The position numbers and the translations under genes were made by a program. The notes below the pieces were generated by a model. It searched no databases, had not been told where the DNA came from, and saw only the letters and a list, made by a program, of their open reading frames with translations. This document shows positions 1 to 8,641 of a stretch of DNA of 64,000 nucleotides, piece by piece (position 1 is the first letter of the stretch; each line of letters begins with the position of its first letter). The stretch comes from Serratia liquefaciens ATCC 27592 (GTDB taxonomy: Bacteria > Pseudomonadota > Gammaproteobacteria > Enterobacterales > Enterobacteriaceae), in the NCBI RefSeq assembly GCF_000422085.1, contig NC_021741.1, positions 2,666,001 through 2,730,000 on the forward strand. Reading direction: 5' to 3'.

Positions 1-893
1 AAGGTCGCCAGGATCACCAGAGGGATCTGCAGCATCGGCGGGCACAGGCGGAAAAAGATGTTTTGGGTGACATCGGCGCCGGAGAGGATCAACGCGGCCT
101 GGCCGGCGTAGTTCAGCAGCAGGCTGGGGAAGACGATACCAAACCAGGCCAGCCAAATCGGCTTTTTGCCAAAGTGCCCCATGTCGGCATACAGCGCCTC
201 TGCGCCGGTGACGCAGAGAAACACCCCACCCAACACTAAAAAGCTGGTCAGCCCGTTGGAAAACAGAAAGTGGATGCCGTACAGCGGATTCAATGCCATC
301 AGCACCGCCGGATGCTGAACGATGCCCCAAATACCCAGCACCGCGATAGAGAAAAACCACAGCGCCATGATAGGCCCAAAGACTTTACCGATACGCGCGG
401 TCCCTAAGGGCTGAATGGCAAACAAGCTCACCAGGATCAGCACCGCCGCAGGCAAAATATAGGGTTTCGACTCGGGCAGTACGATGTTCAGCCCTTCCAA
501 CGCCGACAGCACCGAAATCGCCGGGGTAATGGCCCCGTCGCCGTAGATCAGCGCCGCACCGAACAGGCCGGCAAACAGCACCATCGGCCGGGCCTTTTTC
601 TTGCTGACCAGTAACGACATCAACGCCATAATGCCGCCTTCACCGCGGTTATCGATGCGCATGGCAAACATGGCGTATTTCAGCGAGGTGACGATCACCA
701 GCGTCCAGAAAATCAGCGACAGCAGGCCCAGGATCACCGGCGCCGACGGCGCATCCCCCGAGAGATAGAGCACGGTTTTCAGGGTGTATAACGGGCTGGT
801 GCCGATATCACCAAACACCACCCCCAGTGCGCCGCCGGCCAACAGCGGCATGCTTATTTTCGGCGTCTGTTCCTGTTCATTCCCTGTGCTCAT
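1..893 (-). CDS. kup: Kup/HAK/KT family potassium transporter, 5' part (cut by window edge)
   Basis: Inner-membrane K+ uptake protein, probably a K+/H+ symporter as known for the Kup family. I translated the minus strand from the ATG at 893-891. It gives MSTGNEQEQTPKIS, then the family hallmark GDIGTSPLYT, followed by repeated hydrophobic helices, a GEGG motif and the stretch GAEALYADMGHFGK, all typical of Kup. The start has a good ribosome site (AGGAAACTTCG just upstream). About 297 residues are present; the family is usually near 620, so the C-terminal half lies outside the window. The sequence differs enough from E. coli Kup that it may be a second paralogue rather than the orthologue. It is transcribed away from the LysR gene side, with no partner gene visible in the window. 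Confidence 0.9.
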   Translation of the reverse strand, partial: MSTGNEQEQTPKISMPLLAGGALGVVFGDIGTSPLYTLKTVLYLSGDAPSAPVILGLLSLIFWTLVIVTSLKYAMFAMRIDNRGEGGIMALMSLLVSKKKARPMVLFAGLFGAALIYGDGAITPAISVLSALEGLNIVLPESKPYILPAAVLILVSLFAIQPLGTARIGKVFGPIMALWFFSIAVLGIWGIVQHPAVLMALNPLYGIHFLFSNGLTSFLVLGGVFLCVTGAEALYADMGHFGKKPIWLAWFGIVFPSLLLNYAGQAALILSGADVTQNIFFRLCPPMLQIPLVILAT

Positions 894-977
894 CGAAGTT
901 TCCTGAATAAGCCATTACGATTTATTCAGGATAGTCAATTCAGGCGGTTAGCGCGTGCCGATATTGGGTGAGAACCT

Positions 978-1886
978 TCAGTTCCCCGCCTCTTTCAGCA
1001 GCCAGCGCTGCAAGTTCAACCCTTCTGGTGACAGTTCATTGTCTTGCCGCACGCACAGGTAGTAATCGCGCCCATCGTCAATCGCCAGCTCAAACAACTT
1101 AACCAGCTCGCCGCTGTTGAGATAGGGTTCGATCAGGGGTTCACGCATCAGCGCGCAGCCCAGGCCCGCCTGCACCGCCGCCAACGTTAGCAGACCGTCT
1201 TCAAACATCGGGCCGGTACTGCGCAGCGGTCGTTTGACACCGGCTGACTGAAACCACTGCATCCAGGTAGCGCGCTCTTCGTCGTGCAGCAACGGCAAAG
1301 GTACAAGTTGCTCCGGCGTGTCCAACAGCCCGTGCAGCTTGATAAAGCTGCGGCTGCATACCGGCACCATTTTGCCGGACATCAGTTTTTCACTGCGATA
1401 GCCGCTCCATTGCCCCGCACCAAAGCGGATCGAGATATCTGCGGCATCGCTGAGGTAATTGCGATGATTGGCATACACCACGTTGATATCTATCTCGGGA
1501 TTTTCGCGCAGAAAGCCGCGCAGTCGCGGAATGAACCAGCCCATGCCGAACAACGGGATCAGGCTGATGGTGACCTGCCGGGAAGCCGACTGCTCGCGCA
1601 CCTGCTCGGTTGCCTGACGCAATACGTTAAATGCCGAGCGGATAGAACGGTAATAGTCCCGTCCTTCGCTGCGCAATATTAACCGGCGTCCCTGGCGTTC
1701 GGTCAGCGGCATTTGCAGAAAGGCCTCCAGCGTTTTGAGCTGATGGCTCACCGCCGAAGGCGATATTTCCAGTTCAAGCGCCGCGGCGCTGATGCTCCCC
1801 AAACGCGCGATAGCCTCAAATGCCCGCACGGCGCGCAGCGGTGGATCATTGGGTAACGACGCATTGTATTGTTCTGTTTTTTTCAT
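978..1886 (-). CDS. LysR-family transcriptional regulator (GcvA-like)
   Basis: A 302-residue LysR regulator. The N-terminus carries the winged helix-turn-helix (about residues 18-75, with LRAVRAFEAIARLGSISAAA and SPSAVSHQLKTLE), followed by a substrate-binding domain from about residue 100 to the end. The helix pattern FEAxAR...SxxAA...SPSAVSHQ is typical of the GcvA/AmpR branch. It is divergent from the ABC transporter/amidohydrolase operon that begins at 2059, which is the normal geometry for a LysR protein and its target; I infer it controls that operon, perhaps in response to the transported compound. The intergenic region (1887-2058) is very AT-rich and contains a short ATAA-N4-TTAT dyad near 1973-1984 that could be a LysR site. 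Effector unknown. Confidence 0.92.
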   Translation of the reverse strand: MKKTEQYNASLPNDPPLRAVRAFEAIARLGSISAAALELEISPSAVSHQLKTLEAFLQMPLTERQGRRLILRSEGRDYYRSIRSAFNVLRQATEQVREQSASRQVTISLIPLFGMGWFIPRLRGFLRENPEIDINVVYANHRNYLSDAADISIRFGAGQWSGYRSEKLMSGKMVPVCSRSFIKLHGLLDTPEQLVPLPLLHDEERATWMQWFQSAGVKRPLRSTGPMFEDGLLTLAAVQAGLGCALMREPLIEPYLNSGELVKLFELAIDDGRDYYLCVRQDNELSPEGLNLQRWLLKEAGN

Positions 1887-2058
1887 ATGTTGACTATTTT
1901 GCTGAAAAATCGCCGATGATTAAAAATTAATATACAAATAAATCAAACAATTAAAAACACACATTTTCTGTATAAGAAATTATTTTTCCGTATTTTACAA
2001 TTTTTTTTAATTCTCTACTGTGAGCTTCCTGAATCATTATTTTTCGGGACTCCTTCCT

Positions 2059-3009
2059 ATGGATACGCTGGTACAGCAGACCGTCAACGGACTGATGCTT
2101 GGCAGCATTTATGCATTGATTGCCCTGGGTTACACCATGGTGTACGGCATTCTGCGCATCATCAATTTTGCCCACGGCGATGTGCTGATGGTCGGCGCGC
2201 TGAGCGCGTTGTCCGCCATCGGTGTGTTACAACATCATTTCCCGACGCTATCACCTTACGTCACGCTGTTGCTGGCGGCGCTGATCGCCATGGCAGTCTG
2301 CTCGCTGGTATCGATGAGTATTGAGCGTCTGGCCTATCGCCGTCTGCGCAATGCCCCGCGCCTGGCGCCGCTGATCAGCGGGATTGGCGTTTCTCTGCTG
2401 CTGCAAACGCTGGCGATGCTGATCTGGTCACGCAATCCCTTAATGTTCCCGCAACTGTTGCCCATGGAGCCCATCGCCCTGACGTCTGGCAGCGCCAACC
2501 ACGCGCCGGCAGTGATCACCGGTACCGGTATTGCCACGCTGGCTATCGCGCTGCTGGTGATGGCCGGGCTGCTGCTATTGGTCGAACACTCGCGCTTTGG
2601 CCGCGCCATGCGCGCCACGGCGGAAAACCCGCAGGTTGCCGGCCTGATGGGCATAGACCCCAACCGCATCATCGTTCTGACGTTCGCCCTCGGCGGTGCT
2701 TTAGCGGCCGTGGCGGGCATCATGATGGCCAGCAACTACGGCAATGCCGGTTTCTCCATGGGGTTCCTGCCGGGCATCAAAGCCTTCACCGCCGCCGTAT
2801 TGGGCGGTATCGGCAACCTGCGCGGCGCCATGCTCGGCGGCCTGTTGCTGGGGTTGTTCGAGTCGCTGGGCACCGGTTATCTCGGCGAACTGACCGGGGG
2901 CACCTTCGGCAGTAATTATCAGGACGTTTTCGCCTTCCTGATATTGATCGCCGTATTGGTATTTCGCCCATCCGGCCTGCTGGGCGAACGCGTCGCCACC
3001 CGCGCCTGA
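2059..3009 (+). CDS. HAAT-type ABC transporter permease (LivH-like)
   Basis: Inner-membrane permease of the hydrophobic amino acid/amide uptake (HAAT) family. It begins MDTLVQQTVNGLMLGSIYAL and carries IALGYTMVYGILRIINFAHGD, the LivH signature, and ends with GGIGNLRGAMLGG, the cytoplasmic loop that contacts the ATPase. The reading frame is open back to a GTG at 2020, but that GTG has no ribosome site, whereas the ATG at 2059 is preceded by CGGGACTCC and aligns with the usual LivH start, so I chose 2059 (316 residues). It is first in an operon of permease, permease, ATPase, ATPase, binding protein and two hydrolases. The substrate is probably not a branched-chain amino acid, given the downstream enzymes. 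Confidence 0.92.
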   Translation: MDTLVQQTVNGLMLGSIYALIALGYTMVYGILRIINFAHGDVLMVGALSALSAIGVLQHHFPTLSPYVTLLLAALIAMAVCSLVSMSIERLAYRRLRNAPRLAPLISGIGVSLLLQTLAMLIWSRNPLMFPQLLPMEPIALTSGSANHAPAVITGTGIATLAIALLVMAGLLLLVEHSRFGRAMRATAENPQVAGLMGIDPNRIIVLTFALGGALAAVAGIMMASNYGNAGFSMGFLPGIKAFTAAVLGGIGNLRGAMLGGLLLGLFESLGTGYLGELTGGTFGSNYQDVFAFLILIAVLVFRPSGLLGERVATRA

Positions 3010-3018
3010 GGATACAAG

Positions 3019-4131
3019 ATGACTATTTTGACTCACCTACAGCAAACCGATTCCCCTGGCCGCGCCAGACTCGGCGTGGCGCTGTTTATGCTCGGCCTGC
3101 TGCTTGCCCCCTGGGTGGCCGGTGCCGCCGGTGGTAACTACTGGGTGCGGGTGATTGATTTTGCCTTGCTCTACCTGATGCTGGCGTTAGGGTTGAACAT
3201 CGTGGTTGGCCTAACCGGTTTGCTGGACATGGGGTTTATCGCCTTTTACGCGGTAGGCGCCTACCTGACCGCTCTGCTGTCGTCACCCCACCTGACCGAG
3301 CAGTTTCCAATACTGTTGCAGTGGTTCCCCGATGGGCTGCATTTGTCTATTCTGCTGCTGATCCCGCTGGCGGCAATATTGGCAGCGTTGTGCGGCATTC
3401 TGCTGGGCGCACCGACGCTGCGACTGCGTGGAGACTATTTGGCGATCGTCACCTTGGGCTTCGGCGAGATCGTCCGCATTTTGATGCGCAATCTGGACCG
3501 GCCGCTGAACATCACCAACGGCCCCAAAGGGATCTCCGGCATCGATCCGGTTTCACTGTTTGGCCTGAAGTTTTCGGGCATGCATCAGTGGTTCGGTTTC
3601 CGTTTTTCGTCACTGTACCTCTATTACTACCTGTTCGCCGCCCTGCTGCTGCTGATCCTGTTTATCTGTCTTCGCCTGCAACACTCACGGGTGGGTCGGG
3701 CCTGGACCGCCATCCGCGAAGATGAAGACGCGGCACGGGCGATGGGCATCAATACGCGTAATTTCAAGCTGTTGGCATTCGCCATCGGCGCCACTTTTGG
3801 CGGCATCGCCGGCGCTTTATTCGCAGCATTTCAAGGATTTGTCTCACCGGAGTCCTTTACGCTGCAAGAGTCCATCGCGGTACTGGCGATGGTGGTATTG
3901 GGCGGCATGGGCCATATCCCCGGAGTGATCCTCGGCGCCTTGTTGCTGGCCGCCTTGCCTGAACTGCTGCGCAGCACCATGGGGCCGCTGCAACAGGCCC
4001 TGTTCGGCCAGGTGTGGATCGATCCGGAGATCATCCGTCAGCTGTTCTACGGGCTGGCGTTGATTCTGGTGATGCTGTATCGCCCGGCAGGCCTGTGGCC
4101 TGCACGTCATCCACAGGGGGCCACTTTATGA
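3019..4131 (+). CDS. HAAT-type ABC transporter permease (LivM-like)
   Basis: Second permease of the same importer, 370 residues. The N-terminus has hydrophobic helices, then ALGLNIVVGLTGLLDMGFIAF and GAPTLRLRGDYLAIVTLGFGEI, both diagnostic of LivM-type subunits, and a late AMGIN...FAIGATFGGIAGALFA plus MVVLGGMGHIPG loop. It starts 9 bases after the first permease stops, with GAGGATACAAG as ribosome site. Its TGA stop overlaps the ATG of the next ATPase (ATGA), so translation is probably coupled. Function follows from family knowledge; the transported compound is not shown by this gene alone. Confidence 0.93.
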   Translation: MTILTHLQQTDSPGRARLGVALFMLGLLLAPWVAGAAGGNYWVRVIDFALLYLMLALGLNIVVGLTGLLDMGFIAFYAVGAYLTALLSSPHLTEQFPILLQWFPDGLHLSILLLIPLAAILAALCGILLGAPTLRLRGDYLAIVTLGFGEIVRILMRNLDRPLNITNGPKGISGIDPVSLFGLKFSGMHQWFGFRFSSLYLYYYLFAALLLLILFICLRLQHSRVGRAWTAIREDEDAARAMGINTRNFKLLAFAIGATFGGIAGALFAAFQGFVSPESFTLQESIAVLAMVVLGGMGHIPGVILGALLLAALPELLRSTMGPLQQALFGQVWIDPEIIRQLFYGLALILVMLYRPAGLWPARHPQGATL

Positions 4132-4898
4132 CGCCGCTTCTCACGCTTAGTCACGTCAGTAAACGCTTTGGCGGATTGACCGCGGTGGACAATGTCAGTA
4201 TCAGCATCCGTCAGGGAGAGATTTACGGCCTGATTGGCCCCAACGGTGCCGGCAAAACCACCTGCTTCAACCTGATCACCGGTCTGTACCGCGCCGACAG
4301 CGGCGAATTCCGCCTGCATGATCAACGCTACAAGCCGCAGGCTATCGATAAGGTGGCACAGGCCGGTATCGCCCGCACCTTCCAGAACCTGCGCCTGTTC
4401 AATGAGATGAGCGTGCTGGAAAACGTGATGGTCGGCTGCCACTTGCGCACCCGCAACGGCCTGTGGGCAGCGATTTCACGCCATCGGCGCGCCCGACAGG
4501 AAGAACAGGCCACGCGGGAAAAATCCCACGCGCTGCTCGACTACGTCGGCATCAGTCAGTTCGCGCATTATCGCGCCGGCGATCTTTCCTATGGCCACCA
4601 GCGCCGGCTGGAAATCGCCCGGGCATTGGCGACCGAGCCCAAATTGTTGGCGTTGGATGAACCCGCCGCCGGGATGAACGCGGCCGAAAAAGTGGCACTG
4701 CGCGATCTGCTGCTACGCATTCGAGACAGTGGCAAAACGCTGTTGCTGATAGAGCATGACGTCAAGCTGGTGATGGGACTGTGCGACCGCATGACGGTGC
4801 TCGACTACGGCAAAGTCATCGCCGAAGGCGAACCGGCACAGGTAAGGCGTGAGCCTGCGGTGATCCGCGCTTATCTGGGAGGCGCTGCCCATGTCTGA
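4128..4898 (+). CDS. HAAT-type ABC transporter ATPase (LivG-like)
   Basis: ATP-binding subunit, 256 residues from the ATG at 4128. The Walker A (GPNGAGKTT) is near residue 39, followed by the LivG-type TFQNLRLFNEMSVLENVMVG, the signature LSYGHQRRLEIARAL (LSYG rather than LSGG, common in LivG) and Walker B LLALDEPAAGMN, then IEHDVKLVMGLCD. The frame is open further upstream to 4014, but that part overlaps the permease gene and has no LivG similarity, so I rejected the longer start. The ATGA overlap with the permease and the 8-base overlap with the next ATPase show a tight operon. Confidence 0.94.
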   Translation: MTPLLTLSHVSKRFGGLTAVDNVSISIRQGEIYGLIGPNGAGKTTCFNLITGLYRADSGEFRLHDQRYKPQAIDKVAQAGIARTFQNLRLFNEMSVLENVMVGCHLRTRNGLWAAISRHRRARQEEQATREKSHALLDYVGISQFAHYRAGDLSYGHQRRLEIARALATEPKLLALDEPAAGMNAAEKVALRDLLLRIRDSGKTLLLIEHDVKLVMGLCDRMTVLDYGKVIAEGEPAQVRREPAVIRAYLGGAAHV

Positions 4899-5604
4899 GC
4901 CCTTACTCAGCGTTAAAAATTTAAAAGTGTCTTACGGCGGCATTCATGCGGTGAAAGGCATCGATTTTACGGTGAACAGCGGCGAACAGGTGACGTTAAT
5001 CGGCGCCAACGGCGCGGGCAAGACCTCCAGCCTGCGCGCTCTGACCGGCCTGCAGCCGTTTGAAGGAGAAATCCTGTTCGACGGCCTTTCCATTCGTGGC
5101 GTACCCCCGCATCGCTTGCTGCAGCAGGGGCTGGTGATGGTGCCGGAAGGCCGCGGGATTTTCGCCCGCATGACGGTATTGGAGAATCTGCAGCTTGGCG
5201 CTTATTCACGCTCTGACAAACCGGCGGTTCGACAGGATTTGGAGCAGGTTTGCGCGCTTTTCCCTCGCTTGCGTGAACGGCTGCGTCAACAGGCCGGATT
5301 ACTTTCCGGTGGTGAGCAGCAGATGGTGGCGATCGGTCGTGCGCTGCTGAGCCGCCCGCGCCTGCTCATACTGGATGAGCCTTCTATGGGCTTGGCGCCT
5401 ATCGTGGTTGAGGCCATTTTTGAGGTTATCAAACGTCTGTCGCGTGACGGTGTCACGCTACTGTTGGTTGAACAAAACGCCAGGCTGGCGCTGGCGTCGA
5501 CCGATCGCGCTTATGTGCTGGACAGCGGCAATCTGAACCATAGCGGCCGCTCTGCCGACCTGCTGGACGATGAAAAAATCAAACAAGCCTATTTGGGCGA
5601 ATAA
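4891..5604 (+). CDS. HAAT-type ABC transporter ATPase (LivF-like)
   Basis: Second ATP-binding subunit, 237 residues, as usual for LivF. It contains KNLKVSYGGIHAVKGIDF, Walker A GANGAGKTS, the LivF-specific VPEGRGIFARMTVLENL, signature LLSGGEQQMVAIGRAL, Walker B LLILDEPSMGLAPIVVE and the switch VEQNARLAL. It overlaps the previous ATPase by 8 bases, and its stop is followed after 34 bases by the binding-protein gene. The two ATPases are expected to form a heterodimer below the two permeases. Confidence 0.94.
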   Translation: MSEPLLSVKNLKVSYGGIHAVKGIDFTVNSGEQVTLIGANGAGKTSSLRALTGLQPFEGEILFDGLSIRGVPPHRLLQQGLVMVPEGRGIFARMTVLENLQLGAYSRSDKPAVRQDLEQVCALFPRLRERLRQQAGLLSGGEQQMVAIGRALLSRPRLLILDEPSMGLAPIVVEAIFEVIKRLSRDGVTLLLVEQNARLALASTDRAYVLDSGNLNHSGRSADLLDDEKIKQAYLGE

Positions 5605-5638
5605 ACGTTTTTACTTTTAACCACACCGGGAGTTTTAC

Positions 5639-6799
5639 ATGCACAACATAACTCGCTTCAAGCCGTTGGCGTTGGCCGCCGCAATTCTGGTCAGCCTGGG
5701 TGCCGCCTCGTCGGCGCTGGCCGATGAAACCATTCTGATCGGCCTGGCCGGTCCTTTAACCGGCCCTTCCGCCCGTATCGGCAAAGATTTGGAGAACGGC
5801 GCTCAGTTGGCGATCGCCGATGCCAACGCCCAGAAACCCACGCTGAACGGTAAAGCGGTCACCTTTAAATTGTTGTCCGAAGACGATCAATCCGATCCGC
5901 GCACCGCCGTCGCCGTGGCACAACGTCTGGTCGACGAAGGCGTGGTCGGAGTGGTCGGCCATTGGAACACCGGCACCAGCATTCCTGCGGCGCGTATTTA
6001 CCACGACGCCGGTATTGCCCAGGTTGCGCCGGTCGCCACCGGCCATGGCTATACTCAACAAGGGTTTGATACCAGCTTCCGCGTCATGGGCCATGACGAC
6101 GATGGCGGTAATTACGCCGGGATCTATGCCGTCACACAGCTAAAAGCCAAGCGCATTGCGGTGATTGACGACCGCACCGCGTTCGGGCAAGGACTGGCGG
6201 ATGAATTCATCAAGTCGTTGGCGGCTCAGGGTATCCAGCCGGTGGCGCGTGAATATGTCGACGACAAGACCGTCGACTTCAGCGCGGTGCTGACCACCGT
6301 GCGCAGCAAGAACGCCGATTTGATCTTCTTCGGCGGCGTCGACTCACAGGCAGCGCCGCTGGCGCGCCGTATCAAACAGTTGGGCATGAACACCCCGCTG
6401 ATGGGGGCCGGTGGCTTCGTTAGCCAGACCTTCCTGACGCTGGCACAGAAAGAAGGCGAAGGCGTTGTGGCCCTTGAGCCTGGCTTACCGCTGGAGCAAA
6501 TGCCCGGCGGCAAAGCCTTTGAGCAGGCCTATCGCGACCGCTATAAAACCCATATCGAACTGCATGCGCCGTTCGCCTACGACGCCACCCGGGTACTGAT
6601 TGCCGCCATCGAGCAGGCGGGATCCGCCGATCCGGCCGATTATCTGCCGAAGCTGCGAGCCATTCATTATCAAGGCGTCACCGGCACCATCGCATTCGAT
6701 TCGCAGGGCAACCTGCAACAGCCGAGCTTCACCCTGTACCGGGTGGTTGACGGCAAATGGCAGCCGCAGACCGTATTGGGCGGCGCAAAAAAACAATAA
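5639..6799 (+). CDS. Periplasmic substrate-binding protein of HAAT-type ABC importer
   Basis: A 386-residue type I periplasmic binding protein. A Sec signal peptide (about residues 1-28, cleavage after SSALA) precedes DETILIGLAGPLTGPSARIGKDLENGAQLAI, the standard start of a LivJ/LivK-like domain. Other typical parts are DDQSDPRTAVAVAQRLVDEGVVGVVGHWNTGTSIPA and AVIDDRTAFGQGLADEF. It starts with ACCGGGAGTTTTAC as ribosome site. In LivJ families the hydroxyls around the GHWNTGTS segment bind the substrate's amino and carboxyl groups, so an amino-acid-like ligand is plausible. The downstream hydrolases suggest a cyclic or N-carbamoyl derivative. Confidence 0.93.
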   Translation: MHNITRFKPLALAAAILVSLGAASSALADETILIGLAGPLTGPSARIGKDLENGAQLAIADANAQKPTLNGKAVTFKLLSEDDQSDPRTAVAVAQRLVDEGVVGVVGHWNTGTSIPAARIYHDAGIAQVAPVATGHGYTQQGFDTSFRVMGHDDDGGNYAGIYAVTQLKAKRIAVIDDRTAFGQGLADEFIKSLAAQGIQPVAREYVDDKTVDFSAVLTTVRSKNADLIFFGGVDSQAAPLARRIKQLGMNTPLMGAGGFVSQTFLTLAQKEGEGVVALEPGLPLEQMPGGKAFEQAYRDRYKTHIELHAPFAYDATRVLIAAIEQAGSADPADYLPKLRAIHYQGVTGTIAFDSQGNLQQPSFTLYRVVDGKWQPQTVLGGAKKQ

Positions 6800-6827
6800 A
6801 AATCCGCAAGTAATGAGGAGCAAGGCG

Positions 6828-7319
6828 ATGAGCGATGCAAAAAACGAGTTGGGTATTCTGGCACGGCGCCGCATAGAAGCGGAAATCATCAAACCGATCT
6901 ACCAGATCCTGGTGCGCGAAATCGGCAAAGAGCGCGCACAGGCAGTGATTGGCGAGGCAATTGAAAATGCCGCCATTGAAGCCGGCAAAAACTTCGCCGC
7001 GCAGGAGCCGAATGGCGCGGATTTGCAAAGTTTCGCCGCCTTGCAGTACCTGTGGGAAAAAGACGATGCGCTGCAGGTGAAGGTGATCTACCAGGACGAG
7101 CAGCATTTTGACTATGACGTCACCCGCTGTCGCTATGCCGAGATGTACCATCAGATGGGGCTGGGTGAGATCGGCCATCTGCTGTCCTGCGCGCGCGACA
7201 GCCAGTTTATCGTCGGCTACGCGCCCGAGGTCGAACTGCAGCGCACCCAGACCATCATGTCCGGCGCGCCCTGCTGCGATTTTCGCTATGCCGCCAAAGC
7301 GCAGGGAGAAAAAAAGTGA
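6828..7319 (+). CDS. L-2-amino-thiazoline-4-carboxylate hydrolase-like protein (AtcB family)
   Basis: A 163-residue soluble protein that resembles the L-2-amino-thiazoline-4-carboxylic acid (ATC) hydrolase family, which in Pseudomonas opens the thiazoline ring to give N-carbamoyl-L-cysteine. Seen here are the family pattern of conserved cysteines: TRCRYAEMYHQMGLGEIGHLLSC in the middle and a C-terminal GAPCCDFRY. The assignment is from recalled family pattern, not from a search. I chose the ATG at 6828 (ribosome site TGAGGAGCAAGGCG); the frame stays open to 6600 inside the binding-protein gene but that part is shadow. The stop overlaps the GTG start of the M20 amidohydrolase, the enzyme that would take the next step. 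It may act on other cyclic amides. Confidence 0.75.
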   Translation: MSDAKNELGILARRRIEAEIIKPIYQILVREIGKERAQAVIGEAIENAAIEAGKNFAAQEPNGADLQSFAALQYLWEKDDALQVKVIYQDEQHFDYDVTRCRYAEMYHQMGLGEIGHLLSCARDSQFIVGYAPEVELQRTQTIMSGAPCCDFRYAAKAQGEKK

Positions 7320-8542
7320 CGCATCGAGTAAACGGAGAACGCCTGTGGCAAAGCCTGCTCGACATGGCGCAGTTCGGGGCTATCCCGAAAGATGGCGTGA
7401 CCCGGTTGGCCCTGAGCGAAGAAGACCGCATGGCGCGCAACCAGCTGCGCGAGTGGGCCCTGGAGGCCGGCTGCAGCGTACGCATCGACCGCATGGGCAA
7501 TATGTTCCTGCGCCGTGAAGGCACTCGCCCGGATCTGGCCCCGGTGGTCACCGGTTCCCACGTTGATTCCCAGCCCAACGGCGGCCGTTTCGACGGTATT
7601 TACGGCGTGCTGGCCGGGCTGGAGGTGATCCGCACCCTGAACGATCGACAAATCGCAACCGAACGTGCGGTGGAAGTCATTAACTGGACGAATGAAGAAG
7701 GCGCACGCTTTGCGCCGGCAATGATCTCTTCTGGGGTATTTGCCGGCGTGTTCGAGCTGGAATACGGCCTGTCGCGCCAGGATGCACAGGGCACCAGCAT
7801 CGGCGAAGCCTTGCAGCAAATCGGCTACGCCGGCGAGCATCCGGTGGGCAACACGCCGATTCATGCCGCCTTTGAGCTGCACATTGAGCAAGGGCCGATC
7901 CTCGAAGCGGAAAACATTGAGATTGGCGTGGTGACCGCCGCACAGGGGCAGCGCTGGTATGAACTGGAGATCACGGGGTTCAGCGCCCATGCGGGTACGA
8001 CGCCAATGGATAGACGGCGCGACGCCCTGCTCGGCTTCGCCGCCATGGTCAAGGCGGTCAATGATATCGGTAACGACTTTATGCCGGATGCCCGTGCCAC
8101 GGTAGGTATGGCGCAAATCACACCCAACTCCCGCAACGTGGTGCCGGGCAAGGTGTTTTTCAGCGTCGAGTTCCGCCACCCGCAAGAGGCCGTATTGGCG
8201 CAGATGGAGCAACGTTTGCTGGCTGCGGTGGCCGAAGTGGGCGTCGATGGGCTAAATGCCCATGCCGAGCGTATATTCCAATATCAGCCGATACGTTTTG
8301 ATCCAGCTTGTATCGACAGCGTGCGGCAGGCCGCCAAGACCCTGGGCTATTCGCACCGGGATATGGTTTCCGGTGCCGGTCATGACGCCTGTTACCTGAA
8401 CCGGGTAGCCCCTACGGCGATGATATTTATCCCCTGCGTGGACGGCATCAGCCACAACGAACTGGAAAACATCTCCCCGGCGTGGTCGACCGCCGGTGCC
8501 AACGTGTTGCTCAATGCCATATTGGCGCAAACTCACGCCTGA
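7316..8542 (+). CDS. M20-family N-carbamoyl-L-amino acid amidohydrolase (AtcC/allantoate amidohydrolase-like)
   Basis: A 408-residue zinc-dependent hydrolase of peptidase family M20. Metal-ligand motifs are visible: GSHVDSQ (His82), GGRFDGIYGVLAGLEV (Asp93), NEEGARF (Glu127-Glu128), ELHIEQGPILE and the C-terminal GAGHDACYL. HAGTTPM marks the lid/dimerisation domain. This branch removes the carbamoyl group from N-carbamoyl-L-amino acids or acts on allantoate and beta-ureidopropionate. Start is GTG at 7316, overlapping the stop of the ATC hydrolase-like gene (GTGA), with GGGAGAAAAAA upstream. Beside an AtcB-like protein and an amino-acid-type importer, the best guess is N-carbamoyl-L-cysteine to L-cysteine, CO2 and NH3. 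No other ureide genes are nearby, which argues against allantoin use. Confidence 0.88.
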   Translation: MTHRVNGERLWQSLLDMAQFGAIPKDGVTRLALSEEDRMARNQLREWALEAGCSVRIDRMGNMFLRREGTRPDLAPVVTGSHVDSQPNGGRFDGIYGVLAGLEVIRTLNDRQIATERAVEVINWTNEEGARFAPAMISSGVFAGVFELEYGLSRQDAQGTSIGEALQQIGYAGEHPVGNTPIHAAFELHIEQGPILEAENIEIGVVTAAQGQRWYELEITGFSAHAGTTPMDRRRDALLGFAAMVKAVNDIGNDFMPDARATVGMAQITPNSRNVVPGKVFFSVEFRHPQEAVLAQMEQRLLAAVAEVGVDGLNAHAERIFQYQPIRFDPACIDSVRQAAKTLGYSHRDMVSGAGHDACYLNRVAPTAMIFIPCVDGISHNELENISPAWSTAGANVLLNAILAQTHA

Positions 8543-8578
8543 TCCCCTGGCTCCGGCCTGTTTGTCGGAGCCAGAAAA

Positions 8579-8641
8579 AATATTCAACAAACTGGTTGAA
8601 TATTAGCCTGCCTGTTCTATATTCAACCATATGGTTAAATT
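8579..8641 (+). promoter_or_regulatory. Promoter and twin palindromic operators of arsR-SRPBCC pair
   Basis: Seen directly: a perfect 10-bp inverted repeat with 6-base spacer (AATATTCAAC at 8579-8588, GTTGAATATT at 8595-8604) and a second palindrome ATTCAACCATATGGTTAAAT at 8621-8640 that includes the start codon. A sigma70-like promoter fits between them: TTGAAT at 8596-8601, 16-base spacer, TATATT at 8618-8623. The predicted transcript start falls at or next to the ATG at 8631. Both palindromes share ATTCAAC, as expected for two sites of one ArsR dimer that would block the -35 and the start. Confidence 0.65.

Noticed and set aside
4014..4127. Longer N-terminus for the LivG-like ATPase
   Set aside because: It lies inside the permease gene and codes for a sequence unlike any LivG; the ATG at 4128 has the standard ATGA overlap.
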